This document shows, piece after piece, positions 1 through 11,019 of a stretch of 64,000 bases of DNA (position 1 is the stretch's first letter; every line of letters starts with the position of its first letter). The notes below the pieces were generated by a model. That model was not told where the DNA came from and did not search any database. It saw only the letters and a program-made list of their open reading frames with translations. The translations under genes and the position numbers were made by a program. The DNA comes from Sambucus nigra (lineage: Eukaryota > Streptophyta > Magnoliopsida > Dipsacales > Adoxaceae), in NCBI GenBank assembly GCA_949130495.1, contig OX422220.1, positions 127,756,268 to 127,820,267 on the forward strand, given 5' to 3'.

Positions 1-698
1 AGGTAATTCAGATACCTTCAAAAGTCCTTTGGACTTCTCTCAGGTTCGGGATTTGACTTTAGGTCAAATATGGCTCAGAAGCATTCATCGGTCCATTGGA
101 CGGGAAAACATCGGACACAAACAGAACGTTCGACTGCATGGTATGTTCAAATCGTGCACGAGGCGGATCTTGGGAAATGTTATGATATGTACTTCGACAT
201 TCCAAAGAGTTTGATCTAGTTCGAGGAGTTGACTTTGGTGAATCGGGCCCTGGAAGCATTCGGTGACCTTTCAGAGTAAAACGGATCGTTCGTCCGCAGT
301 GTAAGTCAGAATCGTGCACGGAGCGGACCGTTGGAAAGGGGTTTCAGTGCCCTTTGAATATTCATTCAGTCTCAATCGATCTGAAGTATTTGACTTTTGG
401 TCAAATGGATCTTGGGAGTGCCCGATGGTGTCCTAATTGGGTATTGGGGAAATTGGGTCGTTCATCTGCATGGTAGGTCAGAATCGTATGGGATGGACCG
501 TTGGAGATGGGTTTTCGTTCCCTTCAAATATTCATTTAGCCTCGATCGAGCTAAAGACTTTGACTTTGGTCAAATGGATCCTAGGAGTGCCCGATGGCGT
601 TTAGGTCAGTATTCACGGTATGCCCTGGGTTTGTGGTGATGGCGGGAGGTGCTAGGGACCTAAGTAGAGTTTGGGGGTAACATAATGGGGTGTCTATA
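1..698 (-). repeat. Partial 3' LTR of element A
   Basis: This stretch matches 16107-16808 nearly base for base with scattered substitutions, for example the shared run GGGAAAACRTCGGAC and the shared end GGGGTGTCTAYA. On the minus strand the LTR starts at 698 and runs off the left window edge, so only its 5' third is visible. The bases just right of it (699-712) read GAGGGGC on the minus strand, a plausible worn polypurine tract. Confidence 0.85.
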
Positions 699-881
699 GA
701 GCCCCTCGATGGGTGAGTTTGGAACAAATGATAGTTATCGAATAGACACCGCATGATGCTTTTGAGGAAGGATGACCAATTCAGAGGGTCGAGGCCGATT
801 CTGAGGACCTAAGGGAGTGTGCTGGAGATGACCAATTCTACAGGTCAAAGCCGGTTCTGTGGGGTTAAGTATGTGATGACC

Positions 882-1540
882 AATTCTGCGGTCTTAAGGT
901 GACGATCTAAGATTGAGGTCAATTCTGACCTAAGATAGGCGTCGACTGAGGACTGAGGTCAATTCTGACCTAACTAAGGTGACGATCCAAGACAGATATC
1001 AATTCTGACCTAAGAAGGGTGACGACCAAGGACCGAGGTCAATTCTTACATAACTATGGTGATGATCCAAGATCGAGGTCAATTTTGACCTAAGAGAGGT
1101 GACAATCGAGGATCGAGGTCAATTCTGACCTAACTAAGGTGATGATCCAAGATCGAGGTCAATTCTGACCTAAGAGAGGTGACGATCGGGGACCGAGCTC
1201 AATTCTGACCTAACTATGGTGAAAATTAAAGATCGAGGTCAATTGTGACCTAAGAGTGGTGACGACCGAGGACCGAGGTCAATTCTGACCTAACTAAGGT
1301 GACGATCCAAGATCGAGGTCAATTCTGACCTAAGAGTGGTGATGACCGAGGACTGAGATCAATTCTGATCTATCTAAGGTGACGATCTAAGACTGAGGTG
1401 AATTCTGACCTAAGAGTGGTGACGACCGAGGACCGAGGTCAATTATGACCTAACTAAGGTGACGATCCAAGACCGAGGTCAATTATGACCTAACTAAGGT
1501 GACGATCCAAGACCGAGGTCAATTATGACCTAAGAGTGGA
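882..1540. repeat. 40-bp minisatellite with 80-bp alternating higher-order unit
   Basis: The core AATTCTGACC recurs at 921, 961, 1001, 1041, 1081 and so on to 1521, exactly every 40 bp, with a diverged copy at 882. Two subtypes alternate: A units carry TAACTAAGGTGACGATCCAA and B units carry TAAGAGTGGTGACGACCGAG, so the real period is 80 bp until two A units follow each other at 1441 and 1481. More diverged copies lie at 770-880. It occupies the 3' internal region of element A, where Tat/Ogre elements are known to hold variable tandem repeats. Confidence 0.92.
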
Positions 1541-1770
1541 TAAAGATTGGATTTTGGGTTCCGTTGGGGAATAAGCTGGGGAAAAAGTAGAGTTTCCTTT
1601 GGAGACATTGAAAATGGATTTTTGGAGTTTCGCTGGGGAAATGGAGGTTCCGGTTGAGGGAGCATGAAATTTTCTTAGTGAAAATATTTTAAATCCTTCC
1701 TGGGATTTTTAAGAATTTTCTTAGAATTTTTTAGGATTTTCTGGGAATTTTTGTACGAAATTTCAAGGGG
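1541..1770. other. AT-rich spacer between minisatellite and antisense promoter
   Basis: No coding potential seen. Short runs such as AGGATTTTCTGGG and TTTTAAGAATTTT resemble the stretch upstream of the second antisense gene (4265-4400), which hints that the two promoters share origin. Confidence 0.4.
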
Positions 1771-1920
1771 GTGCCGATCGGCACAGTTCAGAGGGTGCCA
1801 TTCGGTAGTGGCAGCGACTTTTGGACTGCCTCGGGAAGGTAAGGAGTCAGTGTTGATCGGTGGGTGGGGATTAAATGCCGATCAGCATGACGCTTGGCAT
1901 CCTATATAAAGGGGACGAAT
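1771..1920 (+). promoter_or_regulatory. Promoter of first antisense gene, palindrome cluster plus TATA box
   Basis: A perfect 14-bp palindrome GTGCCGATCGGCAC lies at 1771-1784, followed by GTGCCATTCGGTAGTGGCA (1795-1813), TTGATCGGTGGG, and ATGCCGATCAGCAT (1875-1888). A good TATA box, TATATAAA, follows at 1913-1920, and the first long start codon (2005) lies about 85 bp further on. The same palindrome types occur before the TATA box of the LTR of element A and of the second antisense gene. Promoter activity is inferred from sequence only. Confidence 0.6.
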
Positions 1921-2004
1921 TCCCCTTCTTTTTCATAGCTTCTTGTTTTCTTTCTTTTTGCAATTTTCCTCTGCAAATCGTTCTAGCATTCCGATCTTTA
2001 AGAA

Positions 2005-3806
2005 ATGGTCGCCTTTGTAAGCATTGCAGCGCATAGAGAATGGTTGATTGTTGATGACTGGGTGAACGTGAGCGAAACTTGCAACAGGATCCGTCGTATC
2101 ATCGATCCTCGAGGGTGGTGAACCCTGGAGGTTATGTAAGTAACCTGACCTTTGACATTCTTCTCTTTTTGATGATTTTTCTTTCTTCCTTGAATTTTGA
2201 CAAAGTTTTTTCTTCTTTTGGCAGTCTGATATCTCTTTGAACAACATGCGTGCCCATGGGACGACGGGTCTTAAGGATGTCTGGGGGCTGTGGTGCGTTG
2301 GATGCTATCTTCATTGGGTTTTGGGAGGTTGGCGTCTATGCTGGATGAGATGCCTTGTTTGACAGCCGTCTTGTGCGCTATGGGGGAGAGATGGTGGGAT
2401 ACTACCCACACCTTCCATTTTTGGTTTGGGGAGATGATCGTGACTCCCATAGATGTGTAGCAGCTTCTAGGGATGGATTGCAATGGGGAGCAGATAGAGG
2501 TGGATCACTCTCTGAGGGTGAGGTCTGAGGCGGTGAGGGTGGCGCTCGATGATGTAGGGAGGGTAGTGTCTCAGGATTCTATTCGTCTATCCTTGCTGAA
2601 GGATGTTCTGCTGAGTAGGGTGGTTGATGTGGAGGATGGGATGCAGATGAGGCAGATGGACCGATTATTCATTTTTTTGGTGCTGGGAGGCTTCATGGTG
2701 GCGTTGAGCGGCAATGTTGTCCATTTGTGGTTCTTGTCGTACTCGAGGATGGTTTTTAACATCCCTCTCTATGATTGGGGGAGCCTGACTTTGGCGGCCC
2801 TCTATTTTTCTCTGGACGCATTCAGCCAATGCTGCCGATAAACTTTTAATGGAGACACGTATCTCCTTAAGGTATTCTTTAATTTTGTGCATTTTCTTTT
2901 CATGCATTTGCATTTTCCTTATGCATCCTTTTTTATTGTGAAATCTTGTCTTTGGCAGATATGGTTCTATGAGGTGATTTGGTGCAATACCTAGCTGATT
3001 GCTCTGAAGGATGATACCGTTGGGGAATTTTACCGATTTTATCGATGGCGCAAGGCTAATCGACAGTCGAAGGGATCTCTCTCTCTGGAGGCGGTATGTC
3101 AGGTCTTGAATGGCCTGACCAGTGGTAGGGTAAGACTCTTTACTTATCAGCCTTAGTTTTTGGCATGTTCTGATTTTGTATTGACTTATGCCTTCTTGGG
3201 GATTTTTCAGGTGACCTTTTATCCTTAGGGGGCAACCATTCACGATACGGGGGCGACCAGGGTGAATGCGCAGATGAGGCTTTACTGGCGCACAAGTTCA
3301 GCCATTCCTGGTATTTGTGGGAGCGGGTGCTTTAGAAGATTACGGAGGAGGAGGTGGTGGTCCCACCTGTGTAGCCTCCTATGTCTACGAGGCGGGAGCA
3401 GCTACTTCCATAGGATTCCAAGGATCACGACAATGATCGACGAGTCCTACCTGTTGTACACTGATATGGTCGGACCATATGACTATATGGACTTTATGAC
3501 GTGATGGTTGATGACACCCAGCATATATATGATGCCTTGCCTTTCCCTCCTGTGGGTTCGAGTCGGGCGGTGGGGTCTTCCCACAGTGGTGGTGGTCCGG
3601 CGGCATCTGCGGTGACGGCGACCTCAGAGGTCCCCTTTATTCGATTGCACACCCCTTCGTACAATATTCGACAGGCTGATGGATGGATGGTGACTATGTT
3701 GCATCGTCCTCACGCGATGGATACGGAGGAGTTTGGTTTGAGAGAGGAGGTTCTTCGTCCTGTGTTATACCATTCTGTTCTTTTCTTTCTTTCTTCTCTA
3801 TTTTGA
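2005..3806 (+). pseudogene. Antisense gene 1 of element A: plant mobile domain (PMD)-like protein, decayed
   Basis: Runs opposite to gag-pol. An ATG at 2005 opens a short exon (stop TGA 2119), with a GTAAGT donor at 2136. The next conserved block (about 2280-2875) contains GERWWDTTHTFHFWFGEM followed by VTPIDV, the hallmark of the plant mobile domain (PF10536). Further PMD-like blocks follow after plausible introns: TTTGGCAG acceptor near 2959, AGG/GTAAGA donor near 3128, TTTTCAG acceptor near 3210, and SHSWYLWERVL near 3299-3332. In-frame stops at 2458, 2992, 3226, 3333, 3372 and 3411 are all TAG, plus TAA at 2839. PMD genes are known as antisense ORFs in Tat elements and as domesticated host genes. 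Exon limits are approximate. Confidence 0.7.
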
Positions 3807-4150
3807 TCCTTCTTTTGATACTGATTTTTTCCTTTTCTTTATAGTAAGTTCGGGTGTCGACCACTTAGCTGAGGGACATTAGAGATTGGATATCTTTGGC
3901 GACTGCCCATATGCAGTCTTGGTTCCTTCTTTCTTGGTGTTATGCGCTTCGTCTGGGGATGACTCTGGCTCGGGTAGCGGTGGTGCATCATCTCGCCGTA
4001 GGGGAAAGAGAGTGCGTCGTAGGGTTGGCAGCTCTTAGAGAGATGGGCGAAGGGTAGGTGAGAGAGAGAGATAGAATGTGGGTTCGGGCTGAGTCCCGTT
4101 GTTTTTTTCTTTTCTTTTATTTCCCGCAAAATTTTATGTAACACATAAGA

Positions 4151-4170
4151 ATATATATATATATATATAT
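4151..4170. repeat. (TA)n microsatellite after antisense gene 1
   Basis: Ten AT dinucleotides, preceded by TTTTATGTAACACATAAG, at the probable 3' end of antisense gene 1. Confidence 0.85.
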
Positions 4171-4412
4171 GCAATTCAAATGGGGATTTTCAATATATTT
4201 TGTTAATGATGAATGAGTGAATGCATGTACATACGCTTTTTACTTTGCTGCTGAGACCGTAAAAAGAGATTTTTTTAGGATTTTGAGGAAAGTTTTAAGA
4301 AATTATATAGGGGTCGAAAAGGATTTTTAAAATTCTGTTGAGAATATCAATTTATTTCTGGGCTTCTGATTTTGATAAAAAGGGGAAAAGGAAAATTTCC
4401 AAAAATAGGGCA

Positions 4413-4580
4413 TTGCCGATCGACAAGACCCTTGTCCTGCCTATCGGTAGTCAAATCCAGTCCCATTAATTCAAAGCTTTTGATTTGTGCCCTCTTCAGC
4501 CTTTTGTACTTTGTGGGGTAGGATTCCCTTCGATTTTTGCAGGGATTGTGTCTCTTGTGAGGGTTCTCAAGTATAAAAAG
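4413..4580 (+). promoter_or_regulatory. Promoter of second antisense gene
   Basis: TTGCCGATCGACAA (4413-4426) and CTGCCTATCGGTAG (4437-4450) precede the TATA box TATAAAAAG (4572-4580). The first motif differs by one base from the LTR motif of element A read on the minus strand (ATGCCGATCGACAA, 15938-15951). The coding start at 4641 lies 60 bp downstream of the TATA box. Confidence 0.6.
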
Positions 4581-4640
4581 GGGAAGGGTGGAGTGTTTTC
4601 ATCACACCTTCACTTGTCTACTGTTTCTCAGTCTTACAAG

Positions 4641-5933
4641 ATGACTCTCCCTGGTAGAATTGAGTTTTCTAACTACCTTGAAGCCTTGGAAGCAATGTGC
4701 TCTTATAACATCGACTACCATGCTTTCAACATGCGCCGAGTCTCTTTGTGGCACAATCGGCGCATTGAGTGGAACTTGCTGATGGAAGTGATGCAATTTT
4801 GGTACCCCAAAGACCATGTATTCTGTTTTGGGTTGGATGATGTTTGTCGAACCTACGAGAAATTTTCTATCATGCTGGGGTTAAATCCCACTGTTGCCAC
4901 GACTTTACCCAAATTTTGTCATTCTCCCAGGGATTTGTTGGTTGGGCTTCTTCGCATTTCACCTTAGGCGACTAGATCACTAGTTGTTAGAGGAATGATC
5001 TCCCTCTCAACGGTGTTGCAGTCCTTACATCTGCAGGAAGTAGGCGATGCTGGATATGCTGATGCCACTGCTCTGGGCTTCGTATCAAAATTTCTACTGG
5101 TGACTGGGGAACTGCGGGTGGATCCATAACTTGCAGCCATTACTTCATGGATGTCATACCATCATAATCCTATGGCGGTGATACTGGCGGAGACCCTGAA
5201 CAGTCTAGATTCTTGACGAGAAGGTCGTTCTGACTTCCTGCGGGGTAGCCTGGTGATGATATTCATGTGGTTGTCTGAAAGACTTCGCCTGGTGACTCTT
5301 CTAGAATATCCATTGTCGGCTGTACCTAACTTATTTTCGCATCACTTTTTCAATGTTGGCCTGGATATCGAGAGCTGGGAGAATTGGCTTGTGGAGCATG
5401 GGGCTCGGAATCTATACTTGTCAGTGACTTGGTGGAGATAGTTGCTATTTGTTCTGGAGCTAGGAGAATACTTATATGTGCGGCTAATTGGTCTCAGAAA
5501 GACCTTTTTCTATTTCCCTAGGCAGCTTCTGTGCCAATTTGACTGGGCATAGGTCGTTCCACCTCAGACACTAAATTTCTTTTCGATAGAGGATTTGACC
5601 GAGCGTCTGCACATGCGGCCTGGATCTATGTGGGAGAATCGACGTCCGTCGACCCGTCCCTCTCAGTCTGTTAGGAGAGTTTTGCATATCCCTGGGGATT
5701 ATATGAAGTGGTTGTGGATGAGAGTGGTTAGCAAGATGTTAGCAGTGGAGACTGGACAAAAGTGGCTTGTCTCTTTTGACACCATGGCAGGAGGTGTTGT
5801 GTTCCTTTCAAAGCTGGTTCGAGCTTATCGATCCATAGAGTGTCTACGACATTCTATTCAGGCAGGGAAAACTTAGGGACCCTAGGAAGTAGATGATGAT
5901 GACGGAGCGGGATCTTCTGGTAGCTGTGGGTAG
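4641..5933 (+). pseudogene. Antisense gene 2 of element A: DUF7745-like protein, one frame broken only by stops
   Basis: The ATG at 4641 follows the TATA box closely. One reading frame runs without any frameshift to TAG at 5931, about 430 codons, ending in an acidic tail EVDDDDGAGSSGSCG. It is interrupted by TAG 4965, TAA 5127, TGA 5214, TAG 5439, TAG 5550, TAG 5874 and TAG 5883. The N-terminal part (FWYPKDHVFCFGLDDVCRTY, then LGL) resembles DUF7745/plant-mobile-domain relatives found in plant retroelements; this assignment is from memory of the family. Function unknown. It converges on the 3' end of pol. Confidence 0.65.
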
Positions 5934-6069
5934 GACTCCTGGGGATTTTATTATGTAATGGGGGATAAATGTGGTGTTTTTATTTTGGCTTTTTTTTAAG
6001 GAAGGTAGGGGGAAGGGAGTTATCCATTCCTTTTCTTATGTAATCCATACCGTAATTTCTTATTAGTGA

Positions 6070-6075
6070 AATAAA
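6070..6075 (+). terminator. Candidate poly(A) signal for antisense gene 2
   Basis: AATAAA lies about 140 bp past the terminal stop of antisense gene 2, in a T-rich 3' region, and about 340 bp before the convergent end of pol. Confidence 0.45.
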
Positions 6076-6416
6076 CAAGTTTTTGATCATCCAACTGTGC
6101 CTTTTGATGAATTTTGTGTTGTGTGAATTATCTATACCGATCGCTAAGGCATACATAATCCTTTTGTTCAAGTATATGTTGGAATTGACTGTTGTTCTCG
6201 GAGATAAGAAAAGAATAGTATTTTAAAAAAGAAAAAGCCATGCTTATGTAAGGGGTATGAGCTGCCTAGGTACCTTTGGGGTTTTGGAAAGTTTTAATTT
6301 TATTTGAAAATGGTTATTTGCAGAGGATCATGCCCACGTAGTTCTGGGTGGGGGGAAATGAAGAGCTTTTTTTTAGAATAGAAGGGAGATGAGAAGAGTC
6401 GTAGCGCGCCGAGATT

Positions 6417-7420
6417 TCAGGCTAGGGGTAGAATTTCTGGAGACGGTCCAAGTTGACTGGACGAGCTATCTCTTCCCCCATCTAAGTCGGTGAGCATGGA
6501 AGCACCACCAGACAAGATATTCTTTACAATGTAGGGGCTGCTCCAATTGAGTTTGAATTTCCCTCTAGGGTTCCAGATGGGTCCTATGATTTCTTTGAGG
6601 GCTAGGTCCCCCTCTCGGACACCGCGTTCCTCGACTCTTTTGTTGAATGATCGCGTTATTCGGTGATGGTACCCTTGTATGTGGTATAGTGCTTTTAATC
6701 TCCTTCCGTTTAGGAGGGTCATGTCGTCAAGATGGCTTTGGCACCAGTACTCTTCACTGACCTTGCTTTCAAGCATGACACGTAGCGAGGGTATTTCCAA
6801 CTCCATGGGTAGGAATGTTCCATGTCGTAAACTAGAGAGTAAGGGGTAGGTCCAGTAGAGGTTCAAATTTACGTTCGGTATCCCCAGAGGGTGTACGGGA
6901 TCTGGTTAGCTCAATCCAGACAGCTTTCGATCATCTTGTTATTGATGGCTTTGAGGTTCTTGTTGTCAGCTTCAACTGTATCGTTGGTCTGAGGTCGGTA
7001 GGGAGAAGATTTGTGTCTCTGAATCCCATACTCTTTGACCACCTCTATGACTTTTGCCTCAAAATTTAACCCGTTATCTGATACTAGCTCGTGCGGGACT
7101 CCATACCAGCAGATGATGTTTTTTTATCAATTTGGTCCCTTTCTTAGCGTTCAACACTGCGTATGACTCCGCTTCGACCCATTTGGTGAAGTAACCAATG
7201 GTAACTAGGATGAACTCATGCCCGTTGGAAGCCTTAGGTGTAACCTTCCCTATGATGTCGATGCCCCAGGTGGAGAACGGCTAGGGAGAGGTCATGTTAT
7301 ATAATTCGCACGGAGGCAGATGCTGAAGGTCAGAGAATTATTGGCATTTGGGGCATCTCCGGACATAGGCGATGCAATTCTTGGTCATGGTGGTCCAGTA
7401 ATAGCCCTGTCGGATGATCT
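6417..7420 (-). pseudogene. Element A integrase, degenerate
   Basis: In order on the minus strand: the end of a zinc-binding region (VRRCPKCQ, near 7350), the core with WGIDIIGKVTP (first Asp, near 7255) and YFTKWVEA, then SDNG (second Asp, near 7065) and QTNDTVEADNKN (Glu, near 6985), so the DDE triad can still be seen. The C-terminal part has MELEIPSLRV, AFNK-like RSFNKRVEERG and the GPY-like module FKLNWSSPYIVKN with DLDGG. This arrangement is typical of Tat-branch integrases, which lack a chromodomain. Several stops and frame changes make it nonfunctional. It converges on antisense gene 2. Confidence 0.85.
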
Positions 7421-7658
7421 TCTTGGTAAGCATGTGACCGTTTATGTGGGGTCTTCATTCCCCACTATGGATTTTCTACATTATCTTTTTAATGTCAGCC
7501 CCTGCGAGGCAGTGTAGATGAGTTCCATCGAAGTTCCTCTTGAGTAGTGCTTTCTGACAGATGATGTACTGGGCAGCTAGTCTTTGGATGGTTGATCGAT
7601 CTTTCTTGTTGGAACCCTAGGGATACCTTCTATGCTTGAGGAGGCGCCAGATATCATT

Positions 7659-8165
7659 TTACCAAAAAATTTCTAGTTTGGGATCTTCTGGGAGGACGAG
7701 CCCAATGTGGTGGAAGTAGGTTGTTTTGTCCTGCTTTTGAACAAGGAAGGGGGTTATTGTTATTCCTTCGAGCATATCGACCATAGAGTCTAAGGTATCT
7801 AGGGCATTGACTAGATTATTCTTTGCTCGGGGTAGGTAATGGAAGGTAATATTCTGGATTTGGGAGGCTATTTCTTCTAAGTGGGCATTGAAGGGTTGGA
7901 GTTTCTCGTCCTTGACTCTCCATTTTCTGAACACTTGACATATGATGAGGGTGAAATCCTCGTATACGTTTAGGCATTGAATATCTTTCTAGAGAGAAAC
8001 CTTGAGGCCTATCGTGCATGCCTCATATTTATCCATGTTGTTGGTGCAAGGAAAATCGAATTTGATGGCGATGGGAGTGTGGGAGTCATCTGGGGCGATC
8101 ATAAGTATCCCAATGCCATATCCCTTTTTTTTGTCCACACCGTCAAAGAACATTTTCCATCAAAG
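7659..8165 (-). pseudogene. Element A RNase H, degenerate
   Basis: Minus-strand blocks read MFFDGVDKKKGYGIGILMI (near 8150-8090), MDKYEACTIGLK and YEDFTLIICQV, then WRVKDEKLQPFNAHLEEIAS and a linker ITFHYLPRAKNNLVNALDTL. The catalytic FDG Asp and YEA Glu are visible; the expected GDS position reads YEDF, so a key residue may be altered. Stops and a frame change separate the N-terminal half from the C-terminal half. It cuts the RNA strand of the RNA-DNA hybrid in reverse transcription. Confidence 0.82.
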
Positions 8166-8734
8166 TATGTATTAAGCAGTTCAAATGATGTTTTCATTTG
8201 GGAATTCGTAGATCCAGACATCTGCTTCTTCTACGGGGGAATTACCGAGGTAGTCAGAGATAGATCTTCCTCTCATGGTTTTCTGCATGATGTACATGAT
8301 ATTAGAGCATCAACAATCGAGCCATTCGACTGGACAAGGAGGGTATCTCAAGAAGGTATTTGACGGGGTCCATTCGGGATACAGGTTTGATGGGGGAAGG
8401 GGAGCATGTAGTGCCGCAACTTTTGGGTGACGCAGAAAATTACGACACTCGCCTTTTCCAAAGCATTCTAATTAACCTCATACCCAGCTAATTTACGACT
8501 GGGATAATAGATGGATCTTTCTTTACGATAATCTTCAAGGTATTGGGCTAGCAAATCCCCAACTGCAGTGTCTGTTATGGTTAGGTATAGGAGTAAGGGG
8601 AGACCAGGCTCGAGTGGCATGAGTACCGGGGGTTGGGTAAGATATTATTTGATTCGGTCAAAGGCTTCTTGGCATGCCTCATTCCAAACTTTGGTTGAAC
8701 CCTTTTGGAGGAGTTTGAAGATAGGTTTGCAGAT

Positions 8735-9720
8735 AGAGGTTAGCTAGCTGATGAATCGACTGATGTATTGTAATTTCCCGAGGAAACCTCATACTTCTTT
8801 CTCTGTTCGGGGAGGTGGCATCTCAAGTATGGCTTACATCTTGGTGGGATATGCTTCTATCCCTTTCTCACTGACCATGAATCTCAAGAGTTTTCCCTTT
8901 GTTATACTGAAGATGCATTTTCGTGGATTGAGACTCATCTAATACTGTCGCAGTCGTTCGAAGAACTTTCAGAGAGCGGGAACATGACCTTCTCTAGTCT
9001 TGGATTTGATAATCATATCATCCACATAGACCTCAACTTCTTTGTAAATTAGATCATCCAGGATGGTTGTGGCATCCCTCTGGTAGGTAGCCCCAGCGTT
9101 CTTGAGACCAAATGGCATGATAGTGTAGCAAAAGGTTCCCCATGGGGTGATGAATGCAGTTTTTTTTGTGGTCTGGGTGATTTTTGATTTGGTTGTATCC
9201 GACAAACTCGTCGACGAATTACTTGAGAGCATGTTTGGTTGTGTTGTCACAATCATGTCGATATTGGGTAATGTATAATCATCCTTTGGAGAGGCTTTAT
9301 TCAAATCCCGATAGTCTACACAAATCTGAACTATTCCTCATAATTTCGGCACGAGCACTATATTGGCTAGCCACGTGGGATATTTGATCACACGGATGAA
9401 GCCCACGTTCAACTGTTTGACTACATCTTCTTTAACCTTCTGCCACCATTTGGTGCAGAGTTTTCTCAACTTTTATTTGACCGACTTGTGATCTGGGAGA
9501 GTGGGAATCTCATGCTGAGCTATTTTAGGATCAATGTCGGGCATATCATCGTAGGACCATGTGAAGACATCCACAAACTTCTTTAGTAATTCTTTGAGTT
9601 GTACACGCTCATGCTTGTCAAGGGTAATCCCTATCCGAATCTCATACGATTGGCTACTAAAACTGAGGTTAATAACAACAATCTCTTCTTCATTAACTTG
9701 AACGCGATTATCTTTTTTAT
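8735..9720 (-). pseudogene. Element A reverse transcriptase, degenerate
   Basis: On the minus strand: LKELLKKFVDVFTWSYDDMP (near 9595-9535), HEIPTLPDHKSVK, VGFIRVIKYPTWLANIVLVP, VDYRDLNKASPKDDYTLPNI (near 9325-9265), MPFGLKNAGATYQR and the catalytic YVDDMI (about 9017-9028). The thumb region near 8935-8740 reads LNPRKCIFSITKGKLLRFMV and EKEV-stop-GFLGKLQYISRF, where TGA replaces the usual Arg codon. The DEFVGYNQI block is out of frame at 9205. Family: Tat-branch Ty3/gypsy RT. Confidence 0.88.
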
Positions 9721-10713
9721 TATTAACCTTATTTAGATCAGTTAAGAATTATTCATTTGTTGAATCATCATCATCAAAAGTTTTATTAAAATCCAAACAG
9801 TTAATGTAAGGCATAATAAGATACTTAAAATCTTCGTTTATTTCATTGATAGGAAAAACAACATTGATAACCTCGTCAAAAGAGGACTCAATTACATTTT
9901 AACAAGGATAGACAACATAAGAAGAACGAGGGTAAACATTGGGATTAGGGAAATTTCAACAAGTAGAACTGGTGTAACTTGCCAGTTGAGGAGAGGTATA
10001 TCAACAACTTTAATCAGTTGGGATGGATCCAATGATGTAGTGCCTGAATGAACCATGCAGAGTGTTAGCCCTACTGTCTGTAAGTTGAAGCAATCTTCGG
10101 AGTCACTTTCCTCAGTATCTTCGGTATCTTTGATGAGTGGTTGTACTTGGTGTTAGGAATCTTTGGCCCATGGGTAGCTATCTTAGAAAAAGATCTCCAT
10201 TCTAGGCTTCACCTTCTTGTCTGTATGGTCATACCATGGTTCAGGAAAGCTGCAAAAGGGGACGTCTTCACCCTCTTTGATGAATCGTCCATTCAAGGAG
10301 TCACCTGGGATAGTCTGGACGTGATCTAGTCTTTTTTTTTGTCGAGACTGGCGGATCATTCTAAGATCTTGTTCTGACGATTGATAGCCCAAACAATAAG
10401 GAGGGAAGGCCTTTTTTAGTTCAATCGACTCAAGTATCCCTTGGTGTCTTTTGTGCTAGCCCCAATTCGGGCATGAAGTGCATGTTCTGAACATCTAAAT
10501 CACATTGAATTTGCCATGAGGGACGTATTCTAGACAAACCCTTTCTTTGATGTCATCCCCTGTTGGGAGTAGAAGTGGTTCAACTCATAATCCTGATAGG
10601 AGCATATCATTTCACCCGTACTGTATCTCAAGGATTAGACTTCTAGTACTTGCACCCTCGGCATTGTCGTCCTCGCCTAAGATGGTAATGACCTATTCGT
10701 TTGTGAAGAACTT
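9721..10713 (-). other. Protease-RT linker of element A, eroded
   Basis: Minus-strand reading gives acidic and low-complexity text such as FNKTFDDDDSTNE near 9790-9750, the variable spacer before RT. No separate domain seen. Confidence 0.5.
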
Positions 10714-11019
10714 TCATTTTTGATGGATTGAAGAGGACATACTCTTGATACTATGGAGCCAAGGTCGTCCTAGCGATAGGTTAAAATAGGCTGGGATGTC
10801 AATAACTTGGAATTCGACGACAGGGTTCATGGGGCCAACCCCTATTATAAGCTTTATGGATCCCATCGCCTCCCGACGGTTATTATCATAGGCATGCACA
10901 GTAGCGGAGGTTGGAGCGAGGTCACTTTCTTTCAGTCCTAAACATTTGAAGGTTCTCAGTGGGCAGACATTCAAGGTGGATCCATTGTCGATAAGAGAGA
11001 GTGGTACAACCTTCCTCAT
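10714..11019 (-). pseudogene. Element A aspartic protease
   Basis: A retropepsin-like stretch with LIDNGSTLNVCPL (catalytic Asp near 10987-10989) and DIPAYFNLSLGRPWLHS near the C-terminal end, as in Ogre/Tat proteases where the usual text is LIDGGSALNVCP. Asn after the catalytic Asp replaces the usual Gly, Ser or Thr, which probably weakens activity. It lies between gag and RT, and the stretch 9720-10714 is a low-similarity linker with many stops. Confidence 0.8.

Noticed and set aside
882..1540. Regular 40-bp repeats as a possible CRISPR array.
   Set aside because: Units are contiguous and diverged without spacers, and the context is a plant retrotransposon.
2571..3243. Minus-strand frames overlapping antisense gene 1.
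   Set aside because: Shadow of the plus-strand PMD frame; no known domain.
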